A stretch of DNA of 38,584 nucleotides from WQUF01 sp031549525 (GCA_031549525.1 JAVBPQ010000048.1:1-38584); one strand, 5' to 3'. Counted from the stretch's first letter, positions 1-8,508 are shown. The notes: generated from the sequence alone by a model not told the origin. Translations and numbers: made by a program.

Positions 1-687
1 TACCCTTATAAAATTAAACACAGAAGACTCGCTCATATTAAAGGTTTTAGCAAGCTCCATGCCTATATTATTTTCATTCCTAAACTGTTTTGCTTTTTTC
101 ATAAGATCATAGTTTACTATCAAGCTTTGAACTAAATTAAACTTTGATATAGACCTAAAATTTATATTAGATTCAATAATCAAAGTCCTCAAAAAGATCT
201 CATCAACTTCTTCGGCATCTAAAACATAACAAGGAATGGATTCATATTTAGATGAATTAGTTATATTAAAAAGATTAGCAAAAGCCTGCAAGCGACATCT
301 ACCACAGATGAGGGTATAAACACCAAGCTTATCTTTTGTCACATACAAAGGATAAATTAAACCCACATTTTCCAAAGAGCGCATTAAATCTAAAATCTCT
401 ACATCCGTTGGAGGATTAAACGGGTTCCATCCTTTAGGAGTATCCTTAATAAGCTTTATATCTATATTTTGAAGGTTTCCAGGTAAGTTAACACCTTCAT
501 TAAAATTCTTTTCTCTTCTTAAAATCGTTTTTCTTTCTTCTTCAGCTTTTCTTTCAGCCTCTCTTTTTAATTCCTCAGAGGATTTAGTAAAATTAAAGCT
601 CATTACTACAGTTTCATTCTCATTTTCAAGAGTTTCATCAGTCTCAACAGTTTCAGTATTTAATTCATAATCAGGTTCTAAATTCAT
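1..687 (-). CDS. ParB-like nuclease-fold protein, C-terminus cut by window edge
   Basis: An open frame of 229 codons runs off the left edge. Its ATG at 685-687 sits behind a GAGGAGA ribosome binding site. The first 60 or so residues are acidic and then a charged, probably coiled-coil stretch. Next comes a ParB/Srx-type N-terminal domain: the segment LICGRCRLQAF (about residues 127-137) matches the family's G-E-R-R box, here with Cys in place of one residue. A helix-turn-helix-like segment (MELAKTFNMSESSVFNFIR) is being entered at the edge. In ParB proteins this domain binds CTP and loads onto DNA. The neighbour is gltX rather than parA, so this is probably not the chromosomal Spo0J/ParB but an orphan relative. 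Function is inferred from the domain only. Confidence 0.75.
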   Translation of the reverse strand, partial: MNLEPDYELNTETVETDETLENENETVVMSFNFTKSSEELKREAERKAEEERKTILRREKNFNEGVNLPGNLQNIDIKLIKDTPKGWNPFNPPTDVEILDLMRSLENVGLIYPLYVTKDKLGVYTLICGRCRLQAFANLFNITNSSKYESIPCYVLDAEEVDEIFLRTLIIESNINFRSISKFNLVQSLIVNYDLMKKAKQFRNENNIGMELAKTFNMSESSVFNFIRV

Positions 688-749
688 CTTTGTCTCCTCA
701 AATAATAATCATAATTAATGTTATGTTTTAGAAGAACATTTAAGAACAT

Positions 750-791
750 AAATATAAAAGAGAGCATAATGGGTTTAATCCCTTATGCTCT
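750..791 (-). terminator. Terminator after gltX
   Basis: The arms AGAGCATAA-GGG and CCC-TTATGCTCT pair, with one bulged base, and overlap the gltX stop codon. On the minus strand they are followed by a T-rich run (CTTTTATATTT). This separates gltX from the ParB-like gene. Confidence 0.65.
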
Positions 792-2228
792 TAATTTTGC
801 GATGCCTTTTTCAATCCTCTTTAAGCTCTCTTCTTTACCTAAAAGCTCAGCTATATCAACAGCTCCCCCTGGAGTAAATTGTTTTCCTGATAGAGCTACT
901 CTAAGAGGCCATAATATTATGCTGTTTTTAACCAAAAGCTCAGAAACCAAAGAATCTAGAACTTCATGAATAGAAGCATTATCCCATTGATTTAAATCCT
1001 TGAGCCTTATTAAGGATTTTTCTAAAGAGAGTAATGAATTTTCTAAATTTGTTTTCATCTTCTTATGAACATAAAGATCCGTTGAATACTCAGGTAAAGA
1101 ATCTAAAAAATCAATTTGTTCAGGAATATCTGAAAAAACCTCACACCTTAAATGTAGTAAAGACGAAAGCTTCATAAAATCATACTCTTTAGTCAATACC
1201 TTCTTATAATAAGGCATGACCATTTCATTAAACTCTTCTAAAGACATCTTCTTTATATATTCGCTGTTTACCCATCTCAATTTTTTCTCATCAAACATAG
1301 CAGGAGCTTTATTTATATTCCTATAATCGAATATATCTACTAAATCTTCTAGAGAAAATATCTCCTCAGTAGTTCCAGGGCTCCATCCTAGAAGTGCTAT
1401 ATAATTTAAAATGCAATCTTTTAAATATCCTTTTTTTCTAAAATCTTCATAAGATGCATCTCCATACCTCTTTGACAGTTTATTTTGAGCATCCTTCATG
1501 ATGAGAGGACAGTGAACATAAATAGGAATTTCCCATCCAAATGCTTCATAGAGCCTATTATATTTAGGAGCTGATGAAAGATATTCTTGACCTCTTACTA
1601 CATGGGTTATTTCCATCAAGTGATCATCCACCACATTTGCAAAATTATATGTGGGATAACCATCTGATTTTATAAGTATCATATCATCAAGTTCGCTGTT
1701 ATCAACTGATATCTTTCCATATATAACATCATCAAAAACAGTAGATCCTTCTTCAGGGTTGTTTTGCCTTATTACAAAGGGCACATTGTTTTTTAAATTC
1801 TCTTCAATTTCTTCTTTTGAAAGGTGGCTGCATTTCTTATCATATTTAAAAGGTCTTTTAACAGCTTCTGCATTGCTTCTTAACATATCTAAGCGATCTT
1901 TTGAACAAAAACAGTAATATGCTTCACCTTTTTCAACTAATTTTTTAGCATATTCCATATATATTGGTTTTCTTTCAGATTGAACATAAGGACCATAGCT
2001 GCCGCCTATATCTGGACCTTCATCATGGGTCAATCCTGTTTCTTTTAAGGTTTTTAATATTACCTCAGTTGCTCCTTCTACAAACCTATCTTTATCTGTG
2101 TCTTCGACTCTTAAAAGAAAATCTCCTTTTTCATGCCTTGCTATTAAATAGGCATATAGAGCGGTTCTTAAGTTACCTATGTGCATAAACCCTGTAGGGC
2201 TTGGGGCAAATCTTGTTCTTACTTTCAT
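783..2228 (-). CDS. gltX: Glutamyl-tRNA synthetase
   Basis: Class I aminoacyl-tRNA synthetase of 481 residues that charges tRNA-Glu (possibly also tRNA-Gln) with glutamate in the cytoplasm. The Rossmann signature PSPTGFMHIGN at residues 9-19 carries the HIGH-type motif as HIGN, and KLSKR at 250-254 is the KMSKS-type loop. The cysteine-containing segment near residues 105-135 (CFCSKDRL...KKCSH) lies in the connecting region. Length is normal for the family. The ATG has a good AAGGAGA site. The gene starts 20 bases after the pyrophosphatase stop, so the two are very likely cotranscribed, and it ends in a terminator. Some Firmicutes carry two gltX copies, so whether this is the only one cannot be told here. 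Confidence 0.95.
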   Translation of the reverse strand: MKVRTRFAPSPTGFMHIGNLRTALYAYLIARHEKGDFLLRVEDTDKDRFVEGATEVILKTLKETGLTHDEGPDIGGSYGPYVQSERKPIYMEYAKKLVEKGEAYYCFCSKDRLDMLRSNAEAVKRPFKYDKKCSHLSKEEIEENLKNNVPFVIRQNNPEEGSTVFDDVIYGKISVDNSELDDMILIKSDGYPTYNFANVVDDHLMEITHVVRGQEYLSSAPKYNRLYEAFGWEIPIYVHCPLIMKDAQNKLSKRYGDASYEDFRKKGYLKDCILNYIALLGWSPGTTEEIFSLEDLVDIFDYRNINKAPAMFDEKKLRWVNSEYIKKMSLEEFNEMVMPYYKKVLTKEYDFMKLSSLLHLRCEVFSDIPEQIDFLDSLPEYSTDLYVHKKMKTNLENSLLSLEKSLIRLKDLNQWDNASIHEVLDSLVSELLVKNSIILWPLRVALSGKQFTPGGAVDIAELLGKEESLKRIEKGIAKLRA

Positions 2229-2248
2229 AAAACGTCTCCTTTTTAAAT

Positions 2249-3892
2249 TTACTTTCTTTCTTCTGCAATGATAGCTGTGATTTGCGGTATTACTTGTTTT
2301 TTTCTTGAAATTATATCTGGAATAAATACTAAATCATCATGAAAATCTTGATTAAATACTTTATTTAATATCTGTTTTTCTCGTCCTACAGCTAATATAT
2401 AAGATCCTCCTCTTACAAAGTCTGTAAGCAATAACATTAATAAAATGTAATTTTCACTAGTGCATACCTTTTCCATATAATTTAACATAGAACCTTTGTG
2501 AGGTTTAAATCCATCTACATCTAAAGTTATAAATTGAGATACACCTACTTTATTGTTATTTAAAGTAAAAACCTTAAGATCACCATTGAATATTTCTTCT
2601 ACTGTCCTTGAGGAGAGGGCAGTTCCAGCTTTAAACATCTTAGATGCAAATTCATCTATATTGAGATTTGCAAGGGAGGCAAGCCTCTTTAAGTTTACTC
2701 TATCTGTATTTGTAGCAGTAGGTGATTTAAATAATAAAGTATCAGATATTATAGCTGCGCATAAAAGTCCAGCTATTTTTTTAGAAGGTCTTATGCCATT
2801 TTCAAAGAATATGCTGGATATTATGGTAGATGTACTTCCTACAGGTTCATTTCTAAAGTAAACAGGATATCCTGTCTGTATATCTGCAATTCTGTGGTGA
2901 TCTATTATCTCTAAAACATCTGCTTCAGAAAGACCTTCTACAGATTGAGTCTGTTCATTATGATCCACCAAAATTACCTTTTTCTTATTTCCTGTGATCA
3001 AATGAAACCTCGATATGCTTCCTATAACCTTTCTTTCTTCATCTACTACAGGATAGCTCCTATATCTTGTTTGAAGCATCACTTCTTTTACATCTTCTAT
3101 ATAGTCATTTTGATTAAAATATACGAGATTTTCAGTAGTCATTATTAAGCCTATAGGCATACTTTGAGGGATTAACCTTGCTGCAGTAAACGCATCAAAT
3201 GGGGTGGATATTATTAAAACATTATTTTTATTTGCAAGATCGATTATTTCAGGCAGTACATCTTTCTTTGAAGTCACTATCATGAGAGAAGCAGAGCTTT
3301 TAGCTATGAAGCTTTGCATATCTTCATCATCGCCACATATTATTATATCATTTTCTTCTATATATTCTCTCAAAGTTTCTATCTTCATAGAGGCTATAAT
3401 GACTTTTCCTGATAGCACATAGTCCTTATCTTGGGAATTTACAACATAGCCAGATATAGTGTCTAGAATATTGTCTAAAGTGGTTCCGCCTCTGTAAAGC
3501 ACTCCACTATCCCATATATCTAACGAATTGTTTACCACTTGAGATGTGGATACTATTCCGATCAATCTATTTTCATCATCTACAACAGGGAGACTTTTTA
3601 CATTATTATTCTTCATTATGTTCCATACTGACTTAATAGATACATCAGGTGATACAGGAAATGTATCGTCTATTATAAAATCAGATATTTGAGGCTTTAC
3701 ATTGTTTATTAGTTCAGGAGCAGCTACACCAAAATAATCTAAAACAAAAGCAGTTTCACGGTTTAAGCTGCCTAACCTTGCAGGAATTGCTTTTGCTCCA
3801 ATCTTATTTTTAAATTCTGCATAAGAAAGAGCTGCACAGATAGAATCTGTATCAGGGTTCTTATGACCCACTATATATATTGTATCCTTCAT
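2249..3892 (-). CDS. ppaC: CBS-domain family II (Mn-dependent) inorganic pyrophosphatase
   Basis: Hydrolyses pyrophosphate to phosphate in the cytoplasm. It is 547 residues, far longer than the roughly 310 of a plain family II enzyme, because regulatory domains are inserted. Order: DHH N-terminal part with metal motif GHKNPDTDS (residues 9-17), first CBS domain (about 70-130), DRTGG-like domain (about 140-250), second CBS domain (about 255-315), the remaining DHH part with DHH at 331-333, and the C-terminal DHHA2 domain. In characterised clostridial homologues AMP and ADP binding to the CBS pair inhibits and diadenosine polyphosphates activate; I infer the same here. First gene of a likely operon with gltX. 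Start ATG has an AAAGGAGAG site. Confidence 0.93.
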   Translation of the reverse strand: MKDTIYIVGHKNPDTDSICAALSYAEFKNKIGAKAIPARLGSLNRETAFVLDYFGVAAPELINNVKPQISDFIIDDTFPVSPDVSIKSVWNIMKNNNVKSLPVVDDENRLIGIVSTSQVVNNSLDIWDSGVLYRGGTTLDNILDTISGYVVNSQDKDYVLSGKVIIASMKIETLREYIEENDIIICGDDEDMQSFIAKSSASLMIVTSKKDVLPEIIDLANKNNVLIISTPFDAFTAARLIPQSMPIGLIMTTENLVYFNQNDYIEDVKEVMLQTRYRSYPVVDEERKVIGSISRFHLITGNKKKVILVDHNEQTQSVEGLSEADVLEIIDHHRIADIQTGYPVYFRNEPVGSTSTIISSIFFENGIRPSKKIAGLLCAAIISDTLLFKSPTATNTDRVNLKRLASLANLNIDEFASKMFKAGTALSSRTVEEIFNGDLKVFTLNNNKVGVSQFITLDVDGFKPHKGSMLNYMEKVCTSENYILLMLLLTDFVRGGSYILAVGREKQILNKVFNQDFHDDLVFIPDIISRKKQVIPQITAIIAEERK

Positions 3893-3938
3893 AAAACTCT
3901 CCTTTCTTTAAGGATGAACATAATAATCATTTTATCAA

Positions 3939-3966
3939 ATTTTATTGTGACATATAAGAGCCTCAA
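3939..3966 (-). promoter_or_regulatory. Candidate sigma-A promoter for the pyrophosphatase-gltX operon
   Basis: Reading the minus strand, TTGAGG is followed after 16 bases by TAAAAT, about 47 bases upstream of the start codon. The match to consensus is moderate. Confidence 0.35.
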
Positions 3967-4060
3967 TGAAAATTTAGAGGTATAAATAAAAATTAACCTT
4001 ATATACATAATATGATATCTTTGCCACATATAAATTATTTAGAGAGGAGAGGATTAAAAT

Positions 4061-6604
4061 TTGAAACATAATGCAACAATGTATGGACTTACAACAAAAG
4101 AAGCCCAAAGAAGGATGGATGAATTTGGAAAAAATACTATAGAGAAGAAAGAAAAGATATCTCCTTTAAAACTTTTTTTATCTCAATTTACAGATGTTAT
4201 AACCTTAATACTTATAATAGCCACTGTCATATCTTTCTTCATGAAAGAAACTTATGATGCTATAACGATTTTAATAATAATAATTATGAATGGAGTATTA
4301 GGGTTCATCCAGGAATATAAAACAGAAAAATCTCTTGAGGCATTAAAAAAGCTTGCATCTCCAACAGCAAAAATATTTAGAGATGGAAATGTAAAAGTAA
4401 TAAATGCAGAAGATGTGACAGTAGGGGATATAATGGTTTTAGAAACTGGAGATAGGATTTCAGCTGATGGGAAACTCATAGATGAAGTGGGGATGATTAT
4501 AGATGAATCTCTTCTAACAGGGGAATCCATTGGTGTAGAAAAGAGTTTAAATGAAGATAACAAGGTGTTCATGGGGACTATTGTAACATCAGGCAGAGGA
4601 TACGCTGAAGTTACAAGCGTGGGTATGAAGACCGAAATGGGCAAAATAGCGCATCTTATACAAAATGTTGAAGAAGAAAAATCTCCTATAAAGGTGAGGC
4701 TCGATCATCTTGGAAAGATCTTGGTGTTTATATGTATTGGAGTATGTATAATCGTAACTATCACTGGAGTAATGCGTGGACAAAATATCTATGAAATGTT
4801 TCTTTTAGGTGTATCCCTTGCAGTAGCTGCCATACCAGAGGGTCTTCCTGCAATAGTTACTGTATGTTTAGCTCTTGGGGTTTCAAGAATGTTAAAGCGA
4901 AATGCTCTAATAAGAAAACTCCCTGCAGTTGAAACTTTAGGATGTACATCTGTTATTTGCAGCGACAAAACAGGCACTCTCACAGAAAATAAAATGAAAG
5001 CAAAGGTGCTCTATTATGGAAGAAAAATTTATGATCTTGAAAAGGAAATGCCTCCTAAGGTATCTTATTTAAAAAATATCTTTACATATTGTCAAAATTT
5101 AAATGTAGATTTTAATGTAAAAGAATTAGGAAGAGCTATGAGTGGAGATTCAACTGAAAAGGCTCTTTTGAGTATCTATTTAAATAGCACTGATGAATTC
5201 ATGGAAATTATTAATAATTCCACAAGGCTTAAGGAGTTCCCTTTTAATTCAAAGAGAAAGATGATGAGCGTCATAGTAAGCCATAACAATAAGCGATATA
5301 TGTATTTAAAAGGAGCACCTGAGAGAGTAATTGAAAGATGCAATTTTATTTTAGAAAATGGAGAGCCTAAGCTGTTTACTGACACTTTAAAGACGGAGGT
5401 TTTAAAGACAATAGAATCATTAAGCTATAAAGCTTTAAGATGTATTGCAGGAGCATATAAAGAAATGAATGGGAATATAGAATTAGCAAGTGAAAATAAT
5501 TTTATATTTGCAGGTCTTGCAGGCATCATGGATCCTCCAAGGAAAGAAGTAAAGGATGCTATAGAAAAGTGTAAATGTGCAGGTATAACGCCTGTTATGA
5601 TAACTGGAGATCATAAGAATACAGCTTTTGCAATTGGAAAAGAGCTTGGAATTGTTAAAGACGAGAGAGAGGTTTTTACAGGAGATGATCTTGAAAAAAT
5701 AGATGATAAAAATTTGATAAATGATATACAAAATATTAAAGTCTTTGCTAGGGTAACACCTGAACATAAACTTAGAATAGTCAAAGCTTTTAAAAAGTTA
5801 AATAATGTAGTAGCAATGACAGGGGATGGAGTAAATGATGCACCTGCTTTAAAGGAGTCAGATATCGGTATTGCTATGGGGGTAGCTGGAACGGATGTTA
5901 CAAAAGAAGTTGCTTCTATGATACTTCTTGATGATAATTATAACTCTATAGTTTCAGCTGTAGAGGAAGGCAGAATAATTTATGATAATATTAGAAAATT
6001 TATAAGATATCTTTTGTCCTGCAATTTAGGAGAAGTGCTTACTATGTTTATAGCTTCCATTTTACATTTAGATATACCTTTATTATCCATTCAAATTCTC
6101 TTTGTAAATTTAGCTACGGATGGACTTCCAGCTCTTGCACTAGGAGTTGATAACTATCATGGAGATGTTATGCTTGAAAAACCAAGAGAAAAAAATGAGA
6201 GTATATTTGCTAGAGGGTTAAGTGAAAAGATAATTTTAAGGGGAAGTTTAATTGGAGTTTGTACTGTTCTTTCATTTATTTGTGCAAATTTCTATGGTTT
6301 TTCTATAGATAAAGCGAGGACAATAGCACTTTCCACATTGATTATCTCTCAATTGATTCATGTATTTGAATGCAGAAGTGAGGAAAAATCAATTCTTGAA
6401 ATAAATCCCTTTGGAAATATAAAGCTTATTGGTGCTGTAATAATTTCATCTTTAATGTTAGTTTTGATAATTTATGTTCCTTTTTTTCAAGATATATTTA
6501 AGACAGAAGCTATTGATTTAGGGCAATGGTTCATTATAGCATTTTTTTCTGGAATAATAGCTATATTAAATAGTTTATTTATTTTATTTAGAAATAAGAA
6601 ATAA
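4061..6604 (+). CDS. P-type Ca2+-transporting ATPase (SERCA/PMCA-like)
   Basis: Membrane pump of 847 residues, probably exporting calcium using ATP. Visible P-type hallmarks are LTGES in the actuator domain, the phosphorylation motif DKTGTLT with Asp302, KGAPE in the nucleotide domain and TGDGVND at 587-593. Residues known to form SERCA Ca site II are present: PEGLPA (259-264) in M4, and N683, T686 and D687 in M6 (NLATDGLPA). N655 and E658 lie in M5 (NLGEV). This supports Ca2+ over H+ or heavy metals, although Mn2+ cannot be excluded. The N-terminal cation ATPase domain and C-terminal helices are complete. Start is TTG behind AGAGAGGAGAGG; no upstream ATG in frame fits as well. Transcribed divergently from the pyrophosphatase and apparently monocistronic. 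Confidence 0.92.
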   Translation: MKHNATMYGLTTKEAQRRMDEFGKNTIEKKEKISPLKLFLSQFTDVITLILIIATVISFFMKETYDAITILIIIIMNGVLGFIQEYKTEKSLEALKKLASPTAKIFRDGNVKVINAEDVTVGDIMVLETGDRISADGKLIDEVGMIIDESLLTGESIGVEKSLNEDNKVFMGTIVTSGRGYAEVTSVGMKTEMGKIAHLIQNVEEEKSPIKVRLDHLGKILVFICIGVCIIVTITGVMRGQNIYEMFLLGVSLAVAAIPEGLPAIVTVCLALGVSRMLKRNALIRKLPAVETLGCTSVICSDKTGTLTENKMKAKVLYYGRKIYDLEKEMPPKVSYLKNIFTYCQNLNVDFNVKELGRAMSGDSTEKALLSIYLNSTDEFMEIINNSTRLKEFPFNSKRKMMSVIVSHNNKRYMYLKGAPERVIERCNFILENGEPKLFTDTLKTEVLKTIESLSYKALRCIAGAYKEMNGNIELASENNFIFAGLAGIMDPPRKEVKDAIEKCKCAGITPVMITGDHKNTAFAIGKELGIVKDEREVFTGDDLEKIDDKNLINDIQNIKVFARVTPEHKLRIVKAFKKLNNVVAMTGDGVNDAPALKESDIGIAMGVAGTDVTKEVASMILLDDNYNSIVSAVEEGRIIYDNIRKFIRYLLSCNLGEVLTMFIASILHLDIPLLSIQILFVNLATDGLPALALGVDNYHGDVMLEKPREKNESIFARGLSEKIILRGSLIGVCTVLSFICANFYGFSIDKARTIALSTLIISQLIHVFECRSEEKSILEINPFGNIKLIGAVIISSLMLVLIIYVPFFQDIFKTEAIDLGQWFIIAFFSGIIAILNSLFILFRNKK

Positions 6605-6611
6605 CAATTAT

Positions 6612-6639
6612 TCATTTTATTTTTTATATTTCATAAAAT
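6612..6639 (+). promoter_or_regulatory. Candidate sigma-E-like promoter of the amidase gene
   Basis: TCATTTT, 13 bases, then CATAAAAT resembles the mother-cell sigma-E pattern (KMATATT and CATACAAT), ending 29 bases before the ATG. The region is A/T-rich, so chance matches are likely. Confidence 0.3.
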
Positions 6640-6668
6640 ATAGGTGAAAGAATATTTCTGGAGGAAAC

Positions 6669-7604
6669 ATGCCTAAAGTTTATTTAAGCCCATCCACTCA
6701 GCAGGGTAATATTGGATACGGAAACTATGGTTCTGAAGAATACAGAATGAATCAGATTGCTGATTCAGTAGAGAGGCACTTATGTGCTAAAAAGGATCAG
6801 ATAACAATATACAGGAACAGACCTGATATGACGTTAAGTCAGATAGTTGCAGATTCTAATTCGAAAAATCCTGACATACATGTAGCAATACATTCTAATG
6901 CCACAGGAAAACCAAATTCAACTACAAGAGGAGCACTAGGCTTTGCGTATAAGCAAGGAACTAAAGCAGATCAGCTTATTCGTGACATATATGATGAGGT
7001 TGCAAAGTTAACCCCTACAAATGATTTAGGAATAAGCTATTCTACTTCTCTTTATGAATTGACAAATACAAAAGCACCAGCAGCACTTATTGAGATAGGC
7101 TTTCATGATAATCCTGATGATGCCCAGTTTATAATGAACAACATAGATAATTATGGTGCTGCTATTGCAAGAGGCATAATGAAATATTTAAATATTCGTT
7201 ATAGAATTGATGGATTTAAGGATTCTAAATTTAATCACGATAAGCTTGATCATTTTCACCATTTTGATCAGAATAAGCTCGATCATTTCGATCACTTTGA
7301 TCATAATAAGAATATTCAATATTACGAAAACCCATCTAAGGGGCATAAATGTATCAGGCTTATGATACTCTTTGAAAATGAAGCAAATTTAAAATCTGCA
7401 TTGATTTTAAGCAATAGATATGGTGCTCCTATGCTCAATATACGATATGCAAGAAGGTATCTAGACAGGGTAAATAATTTTATAATTGTTGGAAGAGATA
7501 TTATTGGAATAAAGGATTCTATGAGGATTGATGAAGGGAATAGTATTAGAAATTTAGAAAAGGTTATAAGCTTTATAAATGAAAAAGGATATGATCTTGA
7601 TTAA
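6669..7604 (+). CDS. N-acetylmuramoyl-L-alanine amidase with His/Asp-rich linker
   Basis: Amidase_3-type zinc hydrolase (311 residues) that would cut the bond between MurNAc and the stem peptide. Catalytic domain is residues 1-175, with metal ligand Glu in GSEEYRMNQ (23-24), His75 in AIHSNA and catalytic Glu142 in LIEIGFHDN. The usual first His of the DxGHGG motif is absent; the strand reads LSPSTQQGN, as in a known LSPSTQ subgroup of these amidases. Residues 189-214 form a striking linker with seven His and six Asp in two imperfect repeats (KLDHFxHFD). The remaining 90 or so residues form a domain I do not recognise, perhaps wall binding. No signal peptide or membrane segment is seen, so release may depend on mother-cell lysis or on a partner. 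GGAGG precedes the ATG. Confidence 0.85.
   Translation: MPKVYLSPSTQQGNIGYGNYGSEEYRMNQIADSVERHLCAKKDQITIYRNRPDMTLSQIVADSNSKNPDIHVAIHSNATGKPNSTTRGALGFAYKQGTKADQLIRDIYDEVAKLTPTNDLGISYSTSLYELTNTKAPAALIEIGFHDNPDDAQFIMNNIDNYGAAIARGIMKYLNIRYRIDGFKDSKFNHDKLDHFHHFDQNKLDHFDHFDHNKNIQYYENPSKGHKCIRLMILFENEANLKSALILSNRYGAPMLNIRYARRYLDRVNNFIIVGRDIIGIKDSMRIDEGNSIRNLEKVISFINEKGYDLD
7229..7310 (+). repeat. Short in-frame repeat coding for a His/Asp-rich linker
   Basis: Imperfect tandem units built on GATCATTT and AATAAGCT(T/C)GATCATTT encode the KLDHF-HFD-NK pattern of the amidase linker. The repeat is visible at both DNA and protein level. Confidence 0.7.
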
Positions 7605-7647
7605 AATTTTTTAAACTTAAGGTAACAACTGTTTATCAAATAAAGTA

Positions 7648-7674
7648 ACATATGAACTGATTTATCATAATATA
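7648..7674 (+). promoter_or_regulatory. Candidate sigma-K-like promoter of the Cys-rich peptide gene
   Basis: AC at 7648-7649, 16 bases, then CATAATATA at 7666-7674, which fits the late mother-cell sigma-K pattern AC...CATANNNTA. It ends 30 bases before the start codon, the expected distance. Confidence 0.4.
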
Positions 7675-7704
7675 AATTGAGATTAAAGTTTAGGAGGATT
7701 AAAA

Positions 7705-7881
7705 ATGAGTCACAGAAGGCGTTGTTGTTGTGAAAGAAAAAGATGTTGTGATCCATGCTGTGATCCATGTTGCAATAATGGATTTGGTGGATTGGATGGG
7801 TTGCTTGGAGGATGCGGCGGAGGCGGCATTATTTGGATACTCATAGCGTTATTTTTCTTTAACAAAAGAGATTGTTGTTAA
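7705..7881 (+). CDS. Small cysteine-rich membrane peptide (58 aa), probably spore-associated
   Basis: A 58-residue frame with a perfect TAGGAGG site ending 7 bases before the ATG. The N-terminal half is basic and extremely Cys-rich, including CCDPCCDPCC, with 12 Cys overall. A glycine-rich turn (GGCGGGG) follows, then a single hydrophobic helix IIWILIALFFF and a short RDCC tail. Small proteins with this layout (Cys or Gly-rich head, one helix, CC end) are common in spore-forming Firmicutes and several belong to the spore coat or mother-cell membrane. That role is an inference, supported by the sigma-K-like promoter. Metal binding or disulfide cross-linking would fit the cysteines. It ends just before a clear hairpin terminator. 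Confidence 0.75.
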   Translation: MSHRRRCCCERKRCCDPCCDPCCNNGFGGLDGLLGGCGGGGIIWILIALFFFNKRDCC

Positions 7882-7888
7882 TAAAGTT

Positions 7889-7918
7889 GGGTGTAACATT
7901 GCGTTGCACCCTTTAATT
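7889..7918 (+). terminator. Terminator between convergent genes
   Basis: GGGTGTAAC, loop ATTGC, GTTGCACCC (9 bp with one G-U pair), then TTTAATT. The arms also pair on the other strand, so it may serve the convergent gene too. Confidence 0.8.
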
Positions 7919-8471
7919 ATTTATCTATAAAATTATAATTTATCTTAGAAACTTTGTTTAAGTCTTTTGTATTAACCTCAATGAATATATGGTTAAAAGT
8001 TGGAGCAAATGTATTTATTGGGGTATTCCTTTCTATTGTTATTAATAGCTCCTTATTGTTTTTAACTACACTTGTAACCTTGCGGCTTAAAAAAGATCCA
8101 GAATCACATATTACTATTAATGATTTGTTAGTAAAGAATTTTTTGGTATATTTATTTGAAACATATTCAGTAAGAGGGTTTTTGGTGGTTTTGCCATTAC
8201 TATCTGGTATTACATATCCAACATCTGCTGTGTACTTTAATAATTGAGATAGTGAATTTATACGAATAGCTAAATCATTAGATTTTCGTTTATTTACAAT
8301 TGTAGTAAAAATATTATATGTAAATTGCAATTTAATGTTATTAGTAGCTTTAATGGTATTAGTAGCTTGTGCAGAAAAATATAGAGGCTTAGTTAAGTCA
8401 GATGCTTGTACAGCAACAGTATTTACCAATAAATATGAAACCATCAATAAACTTAATATTTTTTTCTTCAT
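7917..8471 (-). CDS. Secreted protein of unknown function (184 aa)
   Basis: I do not recognise this family. The N-terminus is a clear Sec signal peptide: MKKK, a hydrophobic core (ILSLLMVSYLLVNTVAV) and a probable cut after VQA. The mature part is about 160 residues, mostly predicted beta strands, with one Cys (ICDSG). The second half (LIVICDSG ... ELLITIERNTP ... FIEVNTKDL) has the strand pattern of small exported beta domains such as PrcB_C-like proteins, but I would not name it on that. AGGGAGA lies upstream of the ATG. The gene is alone on its strand between a terminator and the pot leader, with an extended -10 box upstream. Confidence 0.7.
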   Translation of the reverse strand: MKKKILSLLMVSYLLVNTVAVQASDLTKPLYFSAQATNTIKATNNIKLQFTYNIFTTIVNKRKSNDLAIRINSLSQLLKYTADVGYVIPDSNGKTTKNPLTEYVSNKYTKKFFTNKSLIVICDSGSFLSRKVTSVVKNNKELLITIERNTPINTFAPTFNHIFIEVNTKDLNKVSKINYNFIDK

Positions 8472-8508
8472 AATATATATCTCCCTAATTTATAATATTT
8501 TTTAGTTA

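Noticed and set aside
783..969. Plus-strand open frames over gltX and the pyrophosphatase
   Set aside because: Out-of-frame shadows of well-supported conserved genes, without ribosome binding sites.
7222..7310. Short repeated GATCATTT units as a CRISPR or regulatory repeat
   Set aside because: Units are in frame inside the amidase gene, imperfect and without spacers; they encode the linker.
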